NCBI RefSeq assembly: GCF_033025475.1
Contig: NZ_CP130322.1
Location: 1,240,001-1,304,000, forward strand
Length of the DNA stretch: 64,000 nucleotides
Source of the DNA: Sphingomonas sp. C3-2
GTDB lineage: Bacteria; Pseudomonadota; Alphaproteobacteria; Sphingomonadales; Sphingomonadaceae
Direction: 5' to 3'
A program made the translations under genes and the position numbers. The first letter of the stretch is position 1. Every line of letters begins with the position of its first letter. The notes under the pieces are model-generated. The model was not told the DNA's origin. It did not search any database and saw only the letters and a program-made list of their open reading frames with translations. Shown here piece by piece: positions 40,641-50,217 of the stretch.

Positions 40641-41513
40641 ATGAGTGCCATGTCCAAGAACCCCAAGCTGCTGCTGCTCGCCACCCTGCTGGCCGGCGTG
40701 GCACCGGCCAGCCTCGCGGCACAGGAACAGGAGCCGCCCGCAGCCGATGTGTCGGCAAGCTATGAAGCCGCCGCCCCGGCCGAAATGGCCGAAGGCCCCG
40801 AAATCAAGGGCATCATTTCCGCGCGCAGCGGCGACAAGATGCAGGTAACCGCCGCCGATGGCACCAAATCGGTGATCGTCATCAACGACGCCACCAAGAT
40901 CAGCGCCAGCAAGGGCTTTCTTGGTCTGGGACGTGACAAGCTTCTGGCGACCTCGCTGCTCAACGGCCTGCCGGTTAGCGTGAAGACGCTGGATGGCGGC
41001 GGTGAACTGATCGCCAGCCGGATCAACCTGCAGAACAAGGATCTGAAGACCGCGTCGATGATCCACAACGGCACGGCCCAGCGCTTTGACGAGCAGACCG
41101 CAGCCACCGACGCGCTGCGCGGCCGCATGGGCGAGATCGACCAGTACAACATCAAGGGCACGACCAACGTGAACTTCGACACCGGCAAGTCGGCGCTGTC
41201 GGCCGAAGCGAAGAACGAGCTCTGCTCCGCCGCCGCCACCGCCGAGGGCATGCCCAACGCGCTGCTGCTGGTCGTCGGCTACACCGATTCGGTCGGTGGC
41301 GACGATTACAACCAGGAACTGAGCGAAAAGCGCGCCGGCCGCGTCGTCAACTATCTGCAGCAGGCCTGCGGCTGGAAGCCCTATCGCATGCTGACGCCGA
41401 CCGGAATGGCCAAGGCCGATCCGCTGGCCAGCAACGACACCGTCGAAGGCAAGGCGCAGAACCGCCGCGTTGCGGTGAACATCCTCGTCAGCAAGGGCCT
41501 CGACGGTCTTTGA
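40641..41513 (+). CDS. OmpA-family protein
   Basis: 290 residues with a signal peptide (about 1-30, ending ASLAAQ). The N-terminal domain (~50-140) is a small beta-barrel with repeated GIISARSGDKMQVTAADGTKSVIVINDATKI, a DUF5666-like pattern. The C-terminal OmpA domain (~180-285) includes NVNFDTGKSALSAEAKNEL, VVGYTDSVGGDDYNQELSEKRA and NRRVAVNI, which bind peptidoglycan. Probably anchors the outer membrane or periplasm to the wall. GGAGG lies 10 bases before ATG 40641. Encoded alone. Confidence 0.85.
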   Translation: MSAMSKNPKLLLLATLLAGVAPASLAAQEQEPPAADVSASYEAAAPAEMAEGPEIKGIISARSGDKMQVTAADGTKSVIVINDATKISASKGFLGLGRDKLLATSLLNGLPVSVKTLDGGGELIASRINLQNKDLKTASMIHNGTAQRFDEQTAATDALRGRMGEIDQYNIKGTTNVNFDTGKSALSAEAKNELCSAAATAEGMPNALLLVVGYTDSVGGDDYNQELSEKRAGRVVNYLQQACGWKPYRMLTPTGMAKADPLASNDTVEGKAQNRRVAVNILVSKGLDGL

Positions 41514-41561
41514 TCGATATGGGGTGGGCCTTCGTGCCCACCCCAATACCGCCAGCAAACC

Positions 41562-42218
41562 TCAACGGAGGTTTGCGGCGCCGGTTTGCGGGGGCATGAC
41601 CGCCCCTCTCAGTTCCTGCCGGGCATGCGCGATGATCTGCCATCCGCCCGATAGCGCGAGCACCGCCATGATCGCGGCCACCGCAATGTCGGGCCAGCCC
41701 GTCCCGGTGCCGAACACGCCGATCGCGGCGGCGACCACGGCGATATTGCCGATCGCATCATTGCGCGAGCAGATCCAGACCGAGCGACGATTGGCGTCGC
41801 CCGTGCGGTGGCGCCACAGCATCACGGCGCATATCAGATTGGCGATGAGCGCAAGCACGCCGACAAGCCCCATGGTTTCGGCCCTGGGCACCGCGCCCTG
41901 CATGGCCATCCACACCGTGCTGCCCATCACCCACAGGCCGAACACGAAGATTGACAGCCCCTTGGCCAGCGCGGCGCGCGCGCGCCAGACCAGCGCCATC
42001 CCCGCCACACCCAGGCTGATCGCATAATTGGCGGCATCGCCCAGAAAATCGAGCGCATCGGCCTTCAGCGAAGCCGACCCGGCGGTGACGCCCGCCACCA
42101 TTTCAACCGCGAACATCGCTGCGTTGATGGCGAGCGCAATCCACAGCACCCGGCGCCAGCCGCGATCATCGAGCTTTTGCGCATTATCCTGTGATCCGCC
42201 GCAGCATCCGCCAGCCAT
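41562..42218 (-). CDS. CDF-family metal cation exporter
   Basis: 218 residues with about six hydrophobic segments. AVEMVAGVTAGSASLKADALDFLGDAANY has the first metal site (D-x-x-x-D in KADALDFLGD) and CSRNDAIGNIAV the second (N/S-x-x-ND-x-x-x-N). The N-terminus MAGGCCGGSQD has a Cys pair. CDF proteins move Zn, Cd or Co out of the cytoplasm in exchange for protons. The gene is shorter than the usual ~300 because the C-terminal cytoplasmic domain is missing. Divergent from a MerR-type regulator, with a shared control region at 42250-42280. Confidence 0.85.
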   Translation of the reverse strand: MAGGCCGGSQDNAQKLDDRGWRRVLWIALAINAAMFAVEMVAGVTAGSASLKADALDFLGDAANYAISLGVAGMALVWRARAALAKGLSIFVFGLWVMGSTVWMAMQGAVPRAETMGLVGVLALIANLICAVMLWRHRTGDANRRSVWICSRNDAIGNIAVVAAAIGVFGTGTGWPDIAVAAIMAVLALSGGWQIIAHARQELRGAVMPPQTGAANLR

Positions 42219-42249
42219 TTGCCATCTCCTTCTTTCGGTGATGGCTGCC

Positions 42250-42280
42250 TATATAAGGGCTGTAGTCACTACAGGGTCAA
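42250..42280 (-). promoter_or_regulatory. MerR-type promoter with 19-bp spacer
   Basis: On the minus strand TTGACC (-35, 42275-42280), a 19-base spacer and TATATA (-10, 42250-42255). The spacer holds the dyad CTGTAGTGACTACAG. A 19-bp spacer with a central inverted repeat is the hallmark of promoters twisted open by MerR-family activators. It drives the CDF exporter, and the regulator's ATG at 42285 is only four bases away. Confidence 0.88.
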
Positions 42281-42284
42281 GTAC

Positions 42285-42683
42285 ATGGCATTCACAATCG
42301 GCGACATGGGCAAGGCCACCGGCACCAAGATCGAAACCATCCGTTATTATGAGCGCATCGGGCTGCTTCCCAAGCCCGCCCGGACGACAGGCAACTACCG
42401 CGATTATGGGCAGGCGGAGCTTGGCCGGCTGTCCTTCATCCGCCGCGCCCGCGATCTCGGTTTTTCGCTCGATCAGGTCCGCGCACTGCTCAGCATCTCG
42501 GGCGACCGGAGCGGCGATTGCGCGGGGATCGACCGGATCGCCAAGGACCATCTGGTCGAGGTGGACCGCAAGCTCGCCGACCTCGCCGCGCTGCGCAAGG
42601 AACTGAAGGCGGTGATCGATTCGTGCAATGGCGGCCGCGTGGCCGAATGCCGCATCGTCGAAGCGCTGGGGCCGATACCCTGA
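42285..42683 (+). CDS. MerR-family heavy-metal regulator
   Basis: 132 residues. AFTIGDMGKATGTKIETIRYYERIGLLPKPARTTGNYRDYG is the N-terminal winged helix-turn-helix of MerR proteins. Downstream, Cys residues occur in SGDCAGID (~82), SCNGG (~116) and AECRIVEAL (~123), similar to the ZntR/CadR/PbrR sensing site, so Zn, Cd or Pb are the likely inducers. It binds the dyad in the divergent promoter. The leader is nearly absent, so translation may begin on a very short mRNA. Confidence 0.9.
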   Translation: MAFTIGDMGKATGTKIETIRYYERIGLLPKPARTTGNYRDYGQAELGRLSFIRRARDLGFSLDQVRALLSISGDRSGDCAGIDRIAKDHLVEVDRKLADLAALRKELKAVIDSCNGGRVAECRIVEALGPIP

Positions 42684-42696
42684 ACCCCGCGCCCCC

Positions 42697-43605
42697 TTAT
42701 TCGGCGGGCTCCGCCACCGGCGCGTGCCGGGCTTCCCAGCGCGCGCGGATCGTCTCGCTCGATTCGCGCGAGCCATCATGGCTCCAACCCGGCGGGCGCG
42801 TGAGATAGCGCCATTTATTGACGAGCCCCGGCGCGTGCCACAGGTCGCGCGCAATCCCCATCCATTCGTGGAACGCAGCCCAGATCAGGTTGTACGAACC
42901 CAGATTCTTCACGATGCCATAGCGCGGCTTTTCATCGTCGCGCTCGGGCGTGAAGGTGCCGAACATCCGATCCCAGATGATGAACACGCCCGCATAGTTG
43001 CGATCGAGATAGCGCGCATTGGTGGCGTGGTGGACGCGGTGGTGCGACGGGGTGTTCATCACCGCCTCGAACCAGCGCGGGCAGCGGCCGATCACCTCGG
43101 TGTGGATCCAGAACTGGTAGATCAGGTTGATGCCACCGCAGAACAGCACCATTTCGGGCGGAAAGCCGATCAGGAACAGCGGCAGGCGAAACAGGAAGCT
43201 GGCGCTGATGAACCCCGTCCATGTCTGCCGCAGCGCGGTCGACAGGTTATAATGCTGGCTCGAATGATGGATGACATGGCTTGCCCAGAACCAGCGCACG
43301 CGGTGCGCGGAGCGGTGGAAAACATAATAGGCCAGATCGTCGAGCACGAAGCACAGCGCCCAGCTCCACCACGCAAAGGGGATGTCGATAAGGCGCCGAT
43401 CCGAAAGCCAAACCGCCATCGCCAGCACCGCGCCCGCGGTCAGCACGCCCGCAACCGTGCTGCCCAGCCCAAGGCCGAGCGAGGTGAGCGTATCCTGCGG
43501 ATCATAACGGTGCCGCCCGCGCCAGCGCGCGACGAGCATCTCGATCACGATCAGCAGGATGAAAACGGGGATCGCCCAGTTCACCGGATCGGGCAGCTCA
43601 ACCAT
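42697..43605 (-). CDS. Sterol desaturase / fatty acid hydroxylase family protein
   Basis: 302 residues, membrane protein with four or more spans. Diiron-ligand His boxes are present: HRSAH (in YVFHRSAH), HHSSQHYN and HHRVHH (in NTPSHHRVHH). Members insert oxygen or a double bond in lipid chains at the membrane. In sphingomonads this family is often linked to carotenoid, sphingolipid or hopanoid modification, but I cannot tell which here. Overlaps the following gene's start by a few bases. Confidence 0.88.
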   Translation of the reverse strand: MVELPDPVNWAIPVFILLIVIEMLVARWRGRHRYDPQDTLTSLGLGLGSTVAGVLTAGAVLAMAVWLSDRRLIDIPFAWWSWALCFVLDDLAYYVFHRSAHRVRWFWASHVIHHSSQHYNLSTALRQTWTGFISASFLFRLPLFLIGFPPEMVLFCGGINLIYQFWIHTEVIGRCPRWFEAVMNTPSHHRVHHATNARYLDRNYAGVFIIWDRMFGTFTPERDDEKPRYGIVKNLGSYNLIWAAFHEWMGIARDLWHAPGLVNKWRYLTRPPGWSHDGSRESSETIRARWEARHAPVAEPAE

Positions 43606-44005
43606 GGTCCGTCTTTCCCTCGCCGCGCAGGCGGCTCGCCCAGACAGAGGCGGCCATGCCCAGCTTCAGCGTTACCGATCCAAACATCGGATCATCGGGC
43701 TCAAGCGTCAACATGTCGCGGTCGAGCCGCGCCTTGAACGGCGCGGTCATCACCCGGCCCACGAAATGCCCGCCATGCGCGCGGATCAGCATCAGCCGGC
43801 CGCGCGCGTCGCGCAGCAGCGCGGCATAGCCCGCACGGTCGACGGCAACGTCCACCGGCGCGAACCCGTCGTCGATCTCCTCGGCGACGGCGAGCGCATG
43901 GTCTTCATTGACGATCCGTGCTTCCTCCCCCAGCCCGAGCAGCCTCGACAACAGGGTGAGCGCCAAAATCCCGACGAGCGAACCGCCGATCAGCAGTAGT
44001 TTCAT
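43598..44005 (-). CDS. Hypothetical membrane-anchored protein
   Basis: 135 residues. One N-terminal hydrophobic segment (1-22, LLLIGGSLVGILALTLLSRLLG) and a soluble domain with RIVNEDHALAVAEEIDDGFAPVDVAVDRAGYAALL. The domain has alternating strands and helices, reminiscent of a small regulatory fold, but I recognise no family. ATGA overlap with the preceding TIGR01244-type gene and overlap with the desaturase gene indicate one operon of three. Confidence 0.55.
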   Translation of the reverse strand: MKLLLIGGSLVGILALTLLSRLLGLGEEARIVNEDHALAVAEEIDDGFAPVDVAVDRAGYAALLRDARGRLMLIRAHGGHFVGRVMTAPFKARLDRDMLTLEPDDPMFGSVTLKLGMAASVWASRLRGEGKTDHG

Positions 44006-44430
44006 CGGCCTCCGCTGAGCGCGTCCATCATCGCGCGCACGGGGCTGAGGTCATAGCCCGCAGCCGCCGCCTTGGCCGACAGTTCCTCGGCCGCGTCGCC
44101 GCGCTGCGCCCGCGCCAGCGCCCAGAGCAGCGTCGAGCGCGTGCCCGAGCGGCAATAAGCGAGCACCGGCCCACCGGCGGCATCGAGCGCGGCGTTCATT
44201 TCGACCAGCTGGTTCGCCGAAAAGCCCGCATGCGTCACGGGAATGGCGCGGTAGCCGATGCCCGCGGCTTCGGCCGCGGCGGCGATGACGGCGCCTTCGG
44301 GCTGGCCGGCTTCCTCGCCCTCGGGGCGGTTGTTGATGATCATGGTCACGCCCGCGGCCGCCGCTTCCGCCACCTGTTCGGGGGTGATCTGGGGGGAAAC
44401 CGAAATGCTATCGTCAAGGCGTCGGAACAT
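44002..44430 (-). CDS. TIGR01244-type phosphatase/sulfur transferase
   Basis: 142 residues. SVSPQITPEQVAEAAAAGVTMIINNRPEGEEAGQP is typical of the DUF442/TIGR01244 family (the Blh/BigR-associated phosphatase-like domain). The C-x-x-x-x-x-R signature is AYCRSGTRS (Cys ~98), the active-site loop of dual-specificity phosphatases and sulfurtransferases. Predicted cytosolic. First gene of a three-gene unit with the membrane-anchored and desaturase proteins. Confidence 0.85.
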   Translation of the reverse strand: MFRRLDDSISVSPQITPEQVAEAAAAGVTMIINNRPEGEEAGQPEGAVIAAAAEAAGIGYRAIPVTHAGFSANQLVEMNAALDAAGGPVLAYCRSGTRSTLLWALARAQRGDAAEELSAKAAAAGYDLSPVRAMMDALSGGR

Positions 44431-44481
44431 GGGGCATCTCCATAATGTCGCGCCCCTATAGCGCCCTCGGCGCGGGCGGGG

Positions 44482-44510
44482 GCAAAAATTTCCACCCCCA
44501 CCGGTGGGGG
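44482..44510 (-). terminator. Terminator after the ispG-EamA operon
   Basis: CCCCCACCGGTGGGGG (44495-44510) is a perfect 16-bp palindrome. On the minus strand it is followed by TGGAAATTTTT, which fits termination of the operon ending at 44554. Confidence 0.7.
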
Positions 44511-44553
44511 CGGCGCAATTTCTTCAGTTAATCCACGCTTTTCAATATGATAG

Positions 44554-45444
44554 TCATGCGGGTTCGGCAACGCCATCGGGCGCCCCTTTGCGCCGCGCCG
44601 CGATCAGGCAGCCCGCGACGATCATCAGCGCGCCGCCGATCGTGGGCGCAGACACCGTTTCGCCGAACACCCACCAGCCGAGCAGCGCGGCCCAGACAAA
44701 GGCGGTATATTCTACGGGCAGCAGATATTGCGCCTCGGCGCGCGCATAGGCCCAGGCGAGCAGCATCAGCGAGACGAACGCCGCCACCGCCGATGCGGTG
44801 AGCCCCGGCCAGTGCTCGGCCCCCGGCAGGATTGCGAACCACGGCGCCGCCAGCGCGAGCATCACGCCCGCGACAAGGTTTAGGAAAAAGGCGACCTCGG
44901 CGGGCTTGGCGACCAGCGCCTGCCGCTTCAGAAGGATGATGTTATAGGCATAGAGCGATGCCGCGACGAGGATCGCCACCGATCCCTTCAACGCCTCGGG
45001 CCCCAATTCCATCCGCGCCTGGCCCGCCAGGATGACGACCACCCCGGCAAAGGCGAGCAGCGAGGCGAGCACCGTGCGCTGGCCCACTTTTTCCTTCAAG
45101 AGCACCGCCGCCAGATAGAGCGCGAGCAGCGGCGCGATGAAGGACAGCGCCACGCCCTGCGCCAGCGGCACGCGCGCGAGCCCCCAGAAAAAGAGCAGCA
45201 CCGATCCGCCGCCCGCCACGCCGCGCTGGATATGAAGCCGCAAAACCGGGCGCGACGGCCAGGGCATCCGCCCGAACGCATAGAAAACGCCGCCGATCAG
45301 CACGCCGATGAACGACCGCCAGAGCAGCGCGTTATACGCGCCCAGCGCGATCGACAGCTGCTTCATCTCGGCATCCATCATCGCGAAGATGGCGATGCCG
45401 AGCACGGCCACGCCGAACGCGGCCGGCGGGTTGCGGGGGTTCAT
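44554..45444 (-). CDS. DMT-family (EamA) transporter
   Basis: 296 residues with about ten membrane segments in two EamA repeats, for instance [24 protein letters not shown] in the first and [33 protein letters not shown] at the end of the second. EamA proteins export metabolites, nucleosides or amino acids; the substrate is not visible in the sequence. Its start overlaps the ispG stop (ATGA). Downstream lies a strong palindromic hairpin. Confidence 0.88.
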   Translation of the reverse strand: MNPRNPPAAFGVAVLGIAIFAMMDAEMKQLSIALGAYNALLWRSFIGVLIGGVFYAFGRMPWPSRPVLRLHIQRGVAGGGSVLLFFWGLARVPLAQGVALSFIAPLLALYLAAVLLKEKVGQRTVLASLLAFAGVVVILAGQARMELGPEALKGSVAILVAASLYAYNIILLKRQALVAKPAEVAFFLNLVAGVMLALAAPWFAILPGAEHWPGLTASAVAAFVSLMLLAWAYARAEAQYLLPVEYTAFVWAALLGWWVFGETVSAPTIGGALMIVAGCLIAARRKGAPDGVAEPA

Positions 45445-46571
45445 TCAGCCGCGATGGGGCCGGACGCTTCGGCATTGGCGGCCTCGATCTCGGCCGCCTT
45501 CTCCTCCACCAGCTTGACGATATGCTCGATCATGTCGGCATCCTGCACATGATGGTCGGTCACCCCCGAAAGATAGACCATGTGCTTGCCCTGCCCGCCG
45601 CCGGTGATGCCGATATCGGTCTCGCGCGCTTCGCCGGGGCCGTTGACCACGCAGCCGAGCACCGAGAGCGAGATCGGCGTGTGGATATGCTGGAGCCGTT
45701 CCTCGAGCGCCTGGACGGTGCGGATCACGTCGAACCCCTGCCGCGCGCAGCTGGGGCAGGAAACGACGCGCACCCCGCGCGTGCGGATGCCGAGCGATTT
45801 CAGGATCTCGTAACCGACGCGCACTTCCTCTTCGGGCTCGGCCGAGAGCGAGACGCGGATCGTGTCGCCAATCCCCGCCCAGAGCAGGTTGCCGATGCCG
45901 ATAGCGGATTTCACCGTGCCGCCGATCAGCCCGCCCGCCTCGGTGATGCCCAGGTGCAGCGGACAATCCACCGCTTCCGCCAGCCCCATATAGGCCGACA
46001 CCGCAAGGAAGACGTCCGACGCCTTCACCGCGACCTTGTAGTCGTGGAAATCCTGATCCTGCAGCAGCTTGATATGATCGAGCGCGCTTTCGACCAGCGC
46101 CTCGGGGCACGGCTCGCCATATTTTTCGAGCAGGTCCTTCTCGAGGCTGCCGGCATTGACGCCGATGCGGATCGCGCAGCCATTGGCCTTGGCCGCGTCC
46201 ACCACTTCCTTCACGCGCGCTTCCGAGCCGATATTGCCGGGGTTGATGCGCAGGCACGCCGCCCCCGCATCGGCGGCTTCCAGCGCGCGCTTATAGTGGA
46301 AATGGATGTCGGCGACGATCGGCACCTTCGCCGCGCGCACGATCTGCTTCAGCGCGGCGGTCGATTCCTCGTCGGGGCACGAGACGCGGATGATGTCGAC
46401 GCCCGCGTCCTCGCAGCGCCGTATCTGATCGATCGTCGCCTTGGCATCGGATGTCAGCGTGTTGGTCATGGTCTGCACGCTGATCGGCGCATCGCCGCCA
46501 ACGGGAACATTGCCAACCATGATCTGCCGGGACTTGCGCCGCGCGATGTCGCGCCAGGGACGAACGGACAT
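45441..46571 (-). CDS. ispG: 4-hydroxy-3-methylbut-2-enyl diphosphate synthase (IspG)
   Basis: 376 residues. IspG (GcpE) reduces MEcPP to HMBPP in the non-mevalonate isoprenoid pathway, with a 4Fe-4S cluster. Cluster ligands appear in [12 protein letters not shown] (~268-280) and [10 protein letters not shown] (~311-320). The TIM-barrel start [36 protein letters not shown] is highly conserved. Coupled to the EamA transporter. The start follows a short leader at 46571; the next gene is divergent. Confidence 0.95.
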   Translation of the reverse strand: MSVRPWRDIARRKSRQIMVGNVPVGGDAPISVQTMTNTLTSDAKATIDQIRRCEDAGVDIIRVSCPDEESTAALKQIVRAAKVPIVADIHFHYKRALEAADAGAACLRINPGNIGSEARVKEVVDAAKANGCAIRIGVNAGSLEKDLLEKYGEPCPEALVESALDHIKLLQDQDFHDYKVAVKASDVFLAVSAYMGLAEAVDCPLHLGITEAGGLIGGTVKSAIGIGNLLWAGIGDTIRVSLSAEPEEEVRVGYEILKSLGIRTRGVRVVSCPSCARQGFDVIRTVQALEERLQHIHTPISLSVLGCVVNGPGEARETDIGITGGGQGKHMVYLSGVTDHHVQDADMIEHIVKLVEEKAAEIEAANAEASGPIAAE

Positions 46572-46689
46572 TATTCAAACTACTCTGCGATTATTCGGTT
46601 CGCCGGCGCTTATAGCGCGTACCGCCGCCCGCCGATAGCGGCTGTTGAGACGAGGGCGCATTCTGCTAAAGCGGAAGGCAATCAAACCA

Positions 46690-47694
46690 ATGGGAGACAC
46701 TCCCGTGCGCATGAAGCTTCTCCTCGGAGTATTGTTGATGTCAGCAACACCCGCCTCGGCCGCTGCCGAGGCTCCCAAATGGACGCTCGTCATCCATGGC
46801 GGCGCCGGCGTTCTCGAACGCGATCGCATCACCCCTCAGCAGGACCGCGAGGTCCGCGCCGCGCTGGCGCAGGCGCTCGACGCCGGGTCCGGCGTACTGG
46901 CTTCGGGCGGATCGTCGCTCGATGCGGTCGAGGCCGCGGTCAAGGTTCTGGAAAACGATCCCAATTTCAACGCCGGGCGCGGCGCGGTCTTCACCTATGA
47001 AGGCAAGAACGAGCTCGACGCCGCGATCATGGACGGACGCACCCGCGCGGCCGGCGCGGTCGCCCGAGTCACCCGCACCAAGAACCCGGTCAGCCTGGCG
47101 CGCAAGGTGATGGAAGACAGCCCGCACGTCTTCCTGAGCGGCGAAGGCGCCGATCAGTTCTCGGTCGAACAGCATCTCGAACAGGCCGATCCCAGCTGGT
47201 TCGCTACCCCCGAGCGCAAGCGCCAGCTCGACGAGATGAAGGCGAAAAAGGTCGGCTGGTACGATGTCGACCTGAAATACGGCACGGTCGGCGCGGTTGC
47301 GGTCGATGCCAAGGGCCATGTCGCCGCCGCCACCTCGACGGGCGGGCTTACCGGTAAGCGCTGGGGCCGGATCGGCGATTCGCCGATCATCGGTGCCGGC
47401 ACCTATGCCGACGACCGCGCCTGCGCGATCTCGGCCACCGGTGCTGGCGAATATTTCATCCGCATCGGCGTGGCGCATGAAATCTGCGCGCGAATCCGCA
47501 TGACGGGCGAAACCCCGAAACAGGCGGCCGATGCGGTGATTGCCGAGCTTGGCACGCTGGGCGGCACCGGCGGCGTGATCGTCACCGGCCCCGGCGGCAA
47601 TGCCGACTGGTCGTTCAACACCCCGGGCATGTACCGCGGCAAGGCGACGAGCGACGGCACGCGCAAGGTCGCGATCTACGGCGACGAAGACTAA
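46690..47694 (+). CDS. Isoaspartyl peptidase / L-asparaginase (N-terminal nucleophile)
   Basis: 334 residues from ATG 46690 (GGAAGG 11 bases upstream); ATG 46711 is an alternative, and both give a signal peptide ending TPASAAA. The family block WTLVIHGGAGVL starts the mature protein, and KYGTVGAVAVDAKGHVAAATSTGG contains the nucleophile Thr (in GTVGA) at which the chain cuts itself into two subunits. GTYADDRACAISATGAGE is the second conserved loop. It hydrolyses beta-aspartyl peptides and L-asparagine, probably in the periplasm. Confidence 0.92.
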   Translation: MGDTPVRMKLLLGVLLMSATPASAAAEAPKWTLVIHGGAGVLERDRITPQQDREVRAALAQALDAGSGVLASGGSSLDAVEAAVKVLENDPNFNAGRGAVFTYEGKNELDAAIMDGRTRAAGAVARVTRTKNPVSLARKVMEDSPHVFLSGEGADQFSVEQHLEQADPSWFATPERKRQLDEMKAKKVGWYDVDLKYGTVGAVAVDAKGHVAAATSTGGLTGKRWGRIGDSPIIGAGTYADDRACAISATGAGEYFIRIGVAHEICARIRMTGETPKQAADAVIAELGTLGGTGGVIVTGPGGNADWSFNTPGMYRGKATSDGTRKVAIYGDED

Positions 47695-47711
47695 AGACGG
47701 CGCGAAAATCC

Positions 47712-48557
47712 ATGTTCAAACCTGCGTTTCTGGCGGTCGCAGCCCTGCTGCTGACCGCCTCCCCCGCGCATGCCTGGTGGGATTATGGCCATGAAACCGT
47801 GGCCGAGATCGCCTATCGCAACGTCACGCCCAAAACGCGCGCGGCGATGGATGCGCTGTTGCGGCAGGGCGCGCGGCTGGGCACGCCCGAATGCCCGGTC
47901 AGCAATGTGCGCCAGGCGAGCACCTGGCCCGATTGCATCAAGGCGCTCGGCCAAAAATTTCGGCACACCGGTCCCTGGCATTACCAGAATGTCGATGTCT
48001 GCCAGCCGTTCGACCTGACGGCGGCCTGTGCCGACGGCAATTGCGTCTCGGCACAGATCACGCAGCAGGAAAAGCGGCTCGCCGATCGGCGCACGCCCAT
48101 GGCCGAACGCGTCGCGGCGCTCGCCTATCTCATCCATTTCGTCGGCGATCTGCACATGCCGCTCCATGCGGGCGACCGCGCGGATCGCGGCGGCAACGAT
48201 GTGAAAACAGCTTATGGCGACGCGTATACCCGCCGGATGAACCTGCACAGCGTCTGGGATGGCTATCTGGCCGAACGCGCCATCTCCACCCCGCCCGCGC
48301 TGGTGCGCCGCTACACCCCCGCGCAACTGAAGGCGCTTGCCGCGGGCAGCGTCGAGGATTGGAGCCGGGAAAACTGGGCGGTCAGCCGGGACGCGGCCTA
48401 TGCCACCGCGCTTGGCGGCGATGCCTGCGCGCCCAAGCCCGAGGGCCCGGTGACGCTTTCCAACCCGACGATCGAAACGCTGGTGCCGCCCATTCGCCAG
48501 CAGATCGAACGCGGCGGCGCGCGCCTCGCCCGCCTGCTAAACAAGGCGCTGGGGTAA
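47712..48557 (+). CDS. S1/P1-family nuclease
   Basis: 281 residues. The signal peptide ends SPAHA, and the mature chain starts WWDYGHETVAEIAY, so the N-terminal Trp and the next His/Asp can bind the tri-zinc centre as in P1 nuclease. LIHFVGDLHMPLHAGDRADRGGNDVK carries most zinc ligands. It cuts single-stranded DNA, RNA and 3'-nucleotides in the periplasm and is likely a nutrient-scavenging enzyme. Lies 17 bases after the asparaginase gene, so probably the same operon. Confidence 0.92.
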   Translation: MFKPAFLAVAALLLTASPAHAWWDYGHETVAEIAYRNVTPKTRAAMDALLRQGARLGTPECPVSNVRQASTWPDCIKALGQKFRHTGPWHYQNVDVCQPFDLTAACADGNCVSAQITQQEKRLADRRTPMAERVAALAYLIHFVGDLHMPLHAGDRADRGGNDVKTAYGDAYTRRMNLHSVWDGYLAERAISTPPALVRRYTPAQLKALAAGSVEDWSRENWAVSRDAAYATALGGDACAPKPEGPVTLSNPTIETLVPPIRQQIERGGARLARLLNKALG

Positions 48558-48612
48558 AGAGGCGTAGGGTAAAAGCCTGCAACGCGCCCTGCCGGTCTTT
48601 GCCGGCGGGGCG

Positions 48613-49722
48613 TCAGGCGGCAGCGATCAGCTCGGCCGCCTGTGTTTCCTCGATCCAGCCACCGCCCAGAACGCGGTCGCCGGCATAGAATACGGCCGCC
48701 TGCCCCGGCGCCACGCCATATTCGGGCGCGTCGAAGACCACCCGGTCGCCGTCCAGCCGCGCGGGCACGGGCTTGGCGAGCGAGCGCACCTTGGCGGTGA
48801 GCGGCCCCTGATGATCGCCGCCGATCCAGTTCAGCCCCGAAATCCGGGCCGAGGCAACCGCGAGCGCACGGCGCGGGCCGACGATCACGCGCCGGCTCGG
48901 CGCATCGAGCCGGATCACATAGAGCGGCTCGGCCTGCCCGCCGATCTCAAGCCCCCGGCGCTGGCCGACGGTGAAGTGGATGAACCCCTTGTGCATGCCC
49001 AGCACATTGCCCGCCAGATCGACGATCTCACCCGCCGTATCGGCATCGGGGCGCACCTTGCGCACCACCTTGGCATAATCGCCATCAGGCACGAAGCAAA
49101 TGTCCTGGCTGTCGGGCTTCAGCGCGACGCCCAGGCCCAGCTCGGCCGCGATCTCGCGCACCTGCGGCTTGGGCATGCCGCCCAGCGGGAAACGAAGATA
49201 GTCCAGCTGATCCTGCGTGGTCGCGAACAGGAAATAGCTCTGGTCGCGCGCGGGGTCGGCGGCGCGGTGCAGTTCGGCCCCCGCGGCCCCTTCGACGCGG
49301 CGGACATAATGGCCCGTCGCCAGGCAATCGGCGCCCAGATCCTTGGCCAGCCGGAACAGATCGGTGAACTTCACGCCCATATTGCATTTGACGCAGGGAA
49401 TTGGTGTGCGCCCCGCCATATATTCATTGGCGAAATCGTCGATCACCGAGGTTCGAAAGCTGCTTTCGTGATCAAAGACATAATGGGCGATGCCCAGCTT
49501 GTCGGCCACCGCGCGCGCATCGCGAATATCCTGCCCCGCGCAGCAGCTCCCCGTCCGGCCGACGGCGGCACCGTGATCGTATAGCTGAAGCGTGACGCCG
49601 ATCGTCTCGGCACCGGTGCGCGCGGCGAGCGCGGCCACCACCGAACTGTCGACCCCGCCAGACATGGCGACGACGATACGACGGGCGTTGAGCGGAGCTT
49701 GAAGCTGGAATTCGGGAGCCAT
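48613..49722 (-). CDS. mnmA: tRNA-specific 2-thiouridylase MnmA
   Basis: 369 residues. Adds sulfur to U34 of Lys, Glu and Gln tRNAs. The PP-loop SGGVDSSV binds ATP. Catalytic Cys residues occur in TPIPCVKCN (~105) and SQDICFVPD (~200), the usual pair. FTVGQRRGL is another MnmA hallmark. I start at ATG 49722, with AAAGG upstream; a longer frame to 49809 adds a non-conserved extension. Convergent with the nuclease gene, where CTGCCGG/CCGGCGGG at about 48590-48612 could form a terminator stem. Confidence 0.95.
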   Translation of the reverse strand: MAPEFQLQAPLNARRIVVAMSGGVDSSVVAALAARTGAETIGVTLQLYDHGAAVGRTGSCCAGQDIRDARAVADKLGIAHYVFDHESSFRTSVIDDFANEYMAGRTPIPCVKCNMGVKFTDLFRLAKDLGADCLATGHYVRRVEGAAGAELHRAADPARDQSYFLFATTQDQLDYLRFPLGGMPKPQVREIAAELGLGVALKPDSQDICFVPDGDYAKVVRKVRPDADTAGEIVDLAGNVLGMHKGFIHFTVGQRRGLEIGGQAEPLYVIRLDAPSRRVIVGPRRALAVASARISGLNWIGGDHQGPLTAKVRSLAKPVPARLDGDRVVFDAPEYGVAPGQAAVFYAGDRVLGGGWIEETQAAELIAAA

Positions 49723-49871
49723 TGCGCGCGTGCCTTTAGCCTGCTTTGCCCGACGACGCAAAGCACTGAGGTGAAGCGGCTGAAAAGCGGGATGAATCCC
49801 CACCCACATTTACAAAGGCTTCAGCATTTCCCGCCTAGTTCTGGGGCGTCGCCACAGCGTTTGAGTCGAGC

Positions 49872-50102
49872 ATGAAAACCACGCCACCGCCATTCGAACC
49901 ATACCGCGCCACCGACAGTTTCGCCGCGCTTGTCGCCGGCCTGTCGGCGCAACAATCCGCCAGCACCACCGCGCGCCATCAGATGATGCTCGGGCGCGGC
50001 AACGATATCGTCGATGCCGATCTGCTCATGATGAACGCGCGCGAAAAGGGCAGCTTCGACGCCTCCGTGGCGCGGTCGCTGCGCGAACCGCCGCTCGACT
50101 GA
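49872..50102 (+). CDS. Hypothetical small protein
   Basis: 76 residues, no family that I recognise. Rich in Ala and charged residues (FAALVAGLSAQQSASTTARHQMMLGRGNDIVDADLLMMNAREKG), no membrane segment or Cys. It stands alone 115 bases before the SciP-like gene. The ATG has no clear ribosome binding site but follows directly after GTCGAGC, so the start is uncertain. Confidence 0.5.
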   Translation: MKTTPPPFEPYRATDSFAALVAGLSAQQSASTTARHQMMLGRGNDIVDADLLMMNAREKGSFDASVARSLREPPLD

Positions 50103-50113
50103 GCGAAATTTTT

Positions 50114-50143
50114 TGAGGGATATTAGTTTTCTATCAACCCTCA
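50114..50143 (+). promoter_or_regulatory. Hairpin and CtrA-like site before sciP
   Basis: TGAGGG (50114-50119) and CCCTCA (50138-50143) form an inverted repeat. Inside it TTAG-N7-TCAA (50123-50137) has the spacing of a CtrA box with one mismatch per half. In Caulobacter, sciP is itself a CtrA target, so feedback control would be logical; the match is weak. Confidence 0.3.
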
Positions 50144-50217
50144 TTGATTAGGCTGAGCCTCAACAAATTTACGAGGGGGCCCCAACCCCGAACCAACGCC
50201 CCGAACTTGAGGTAGGA

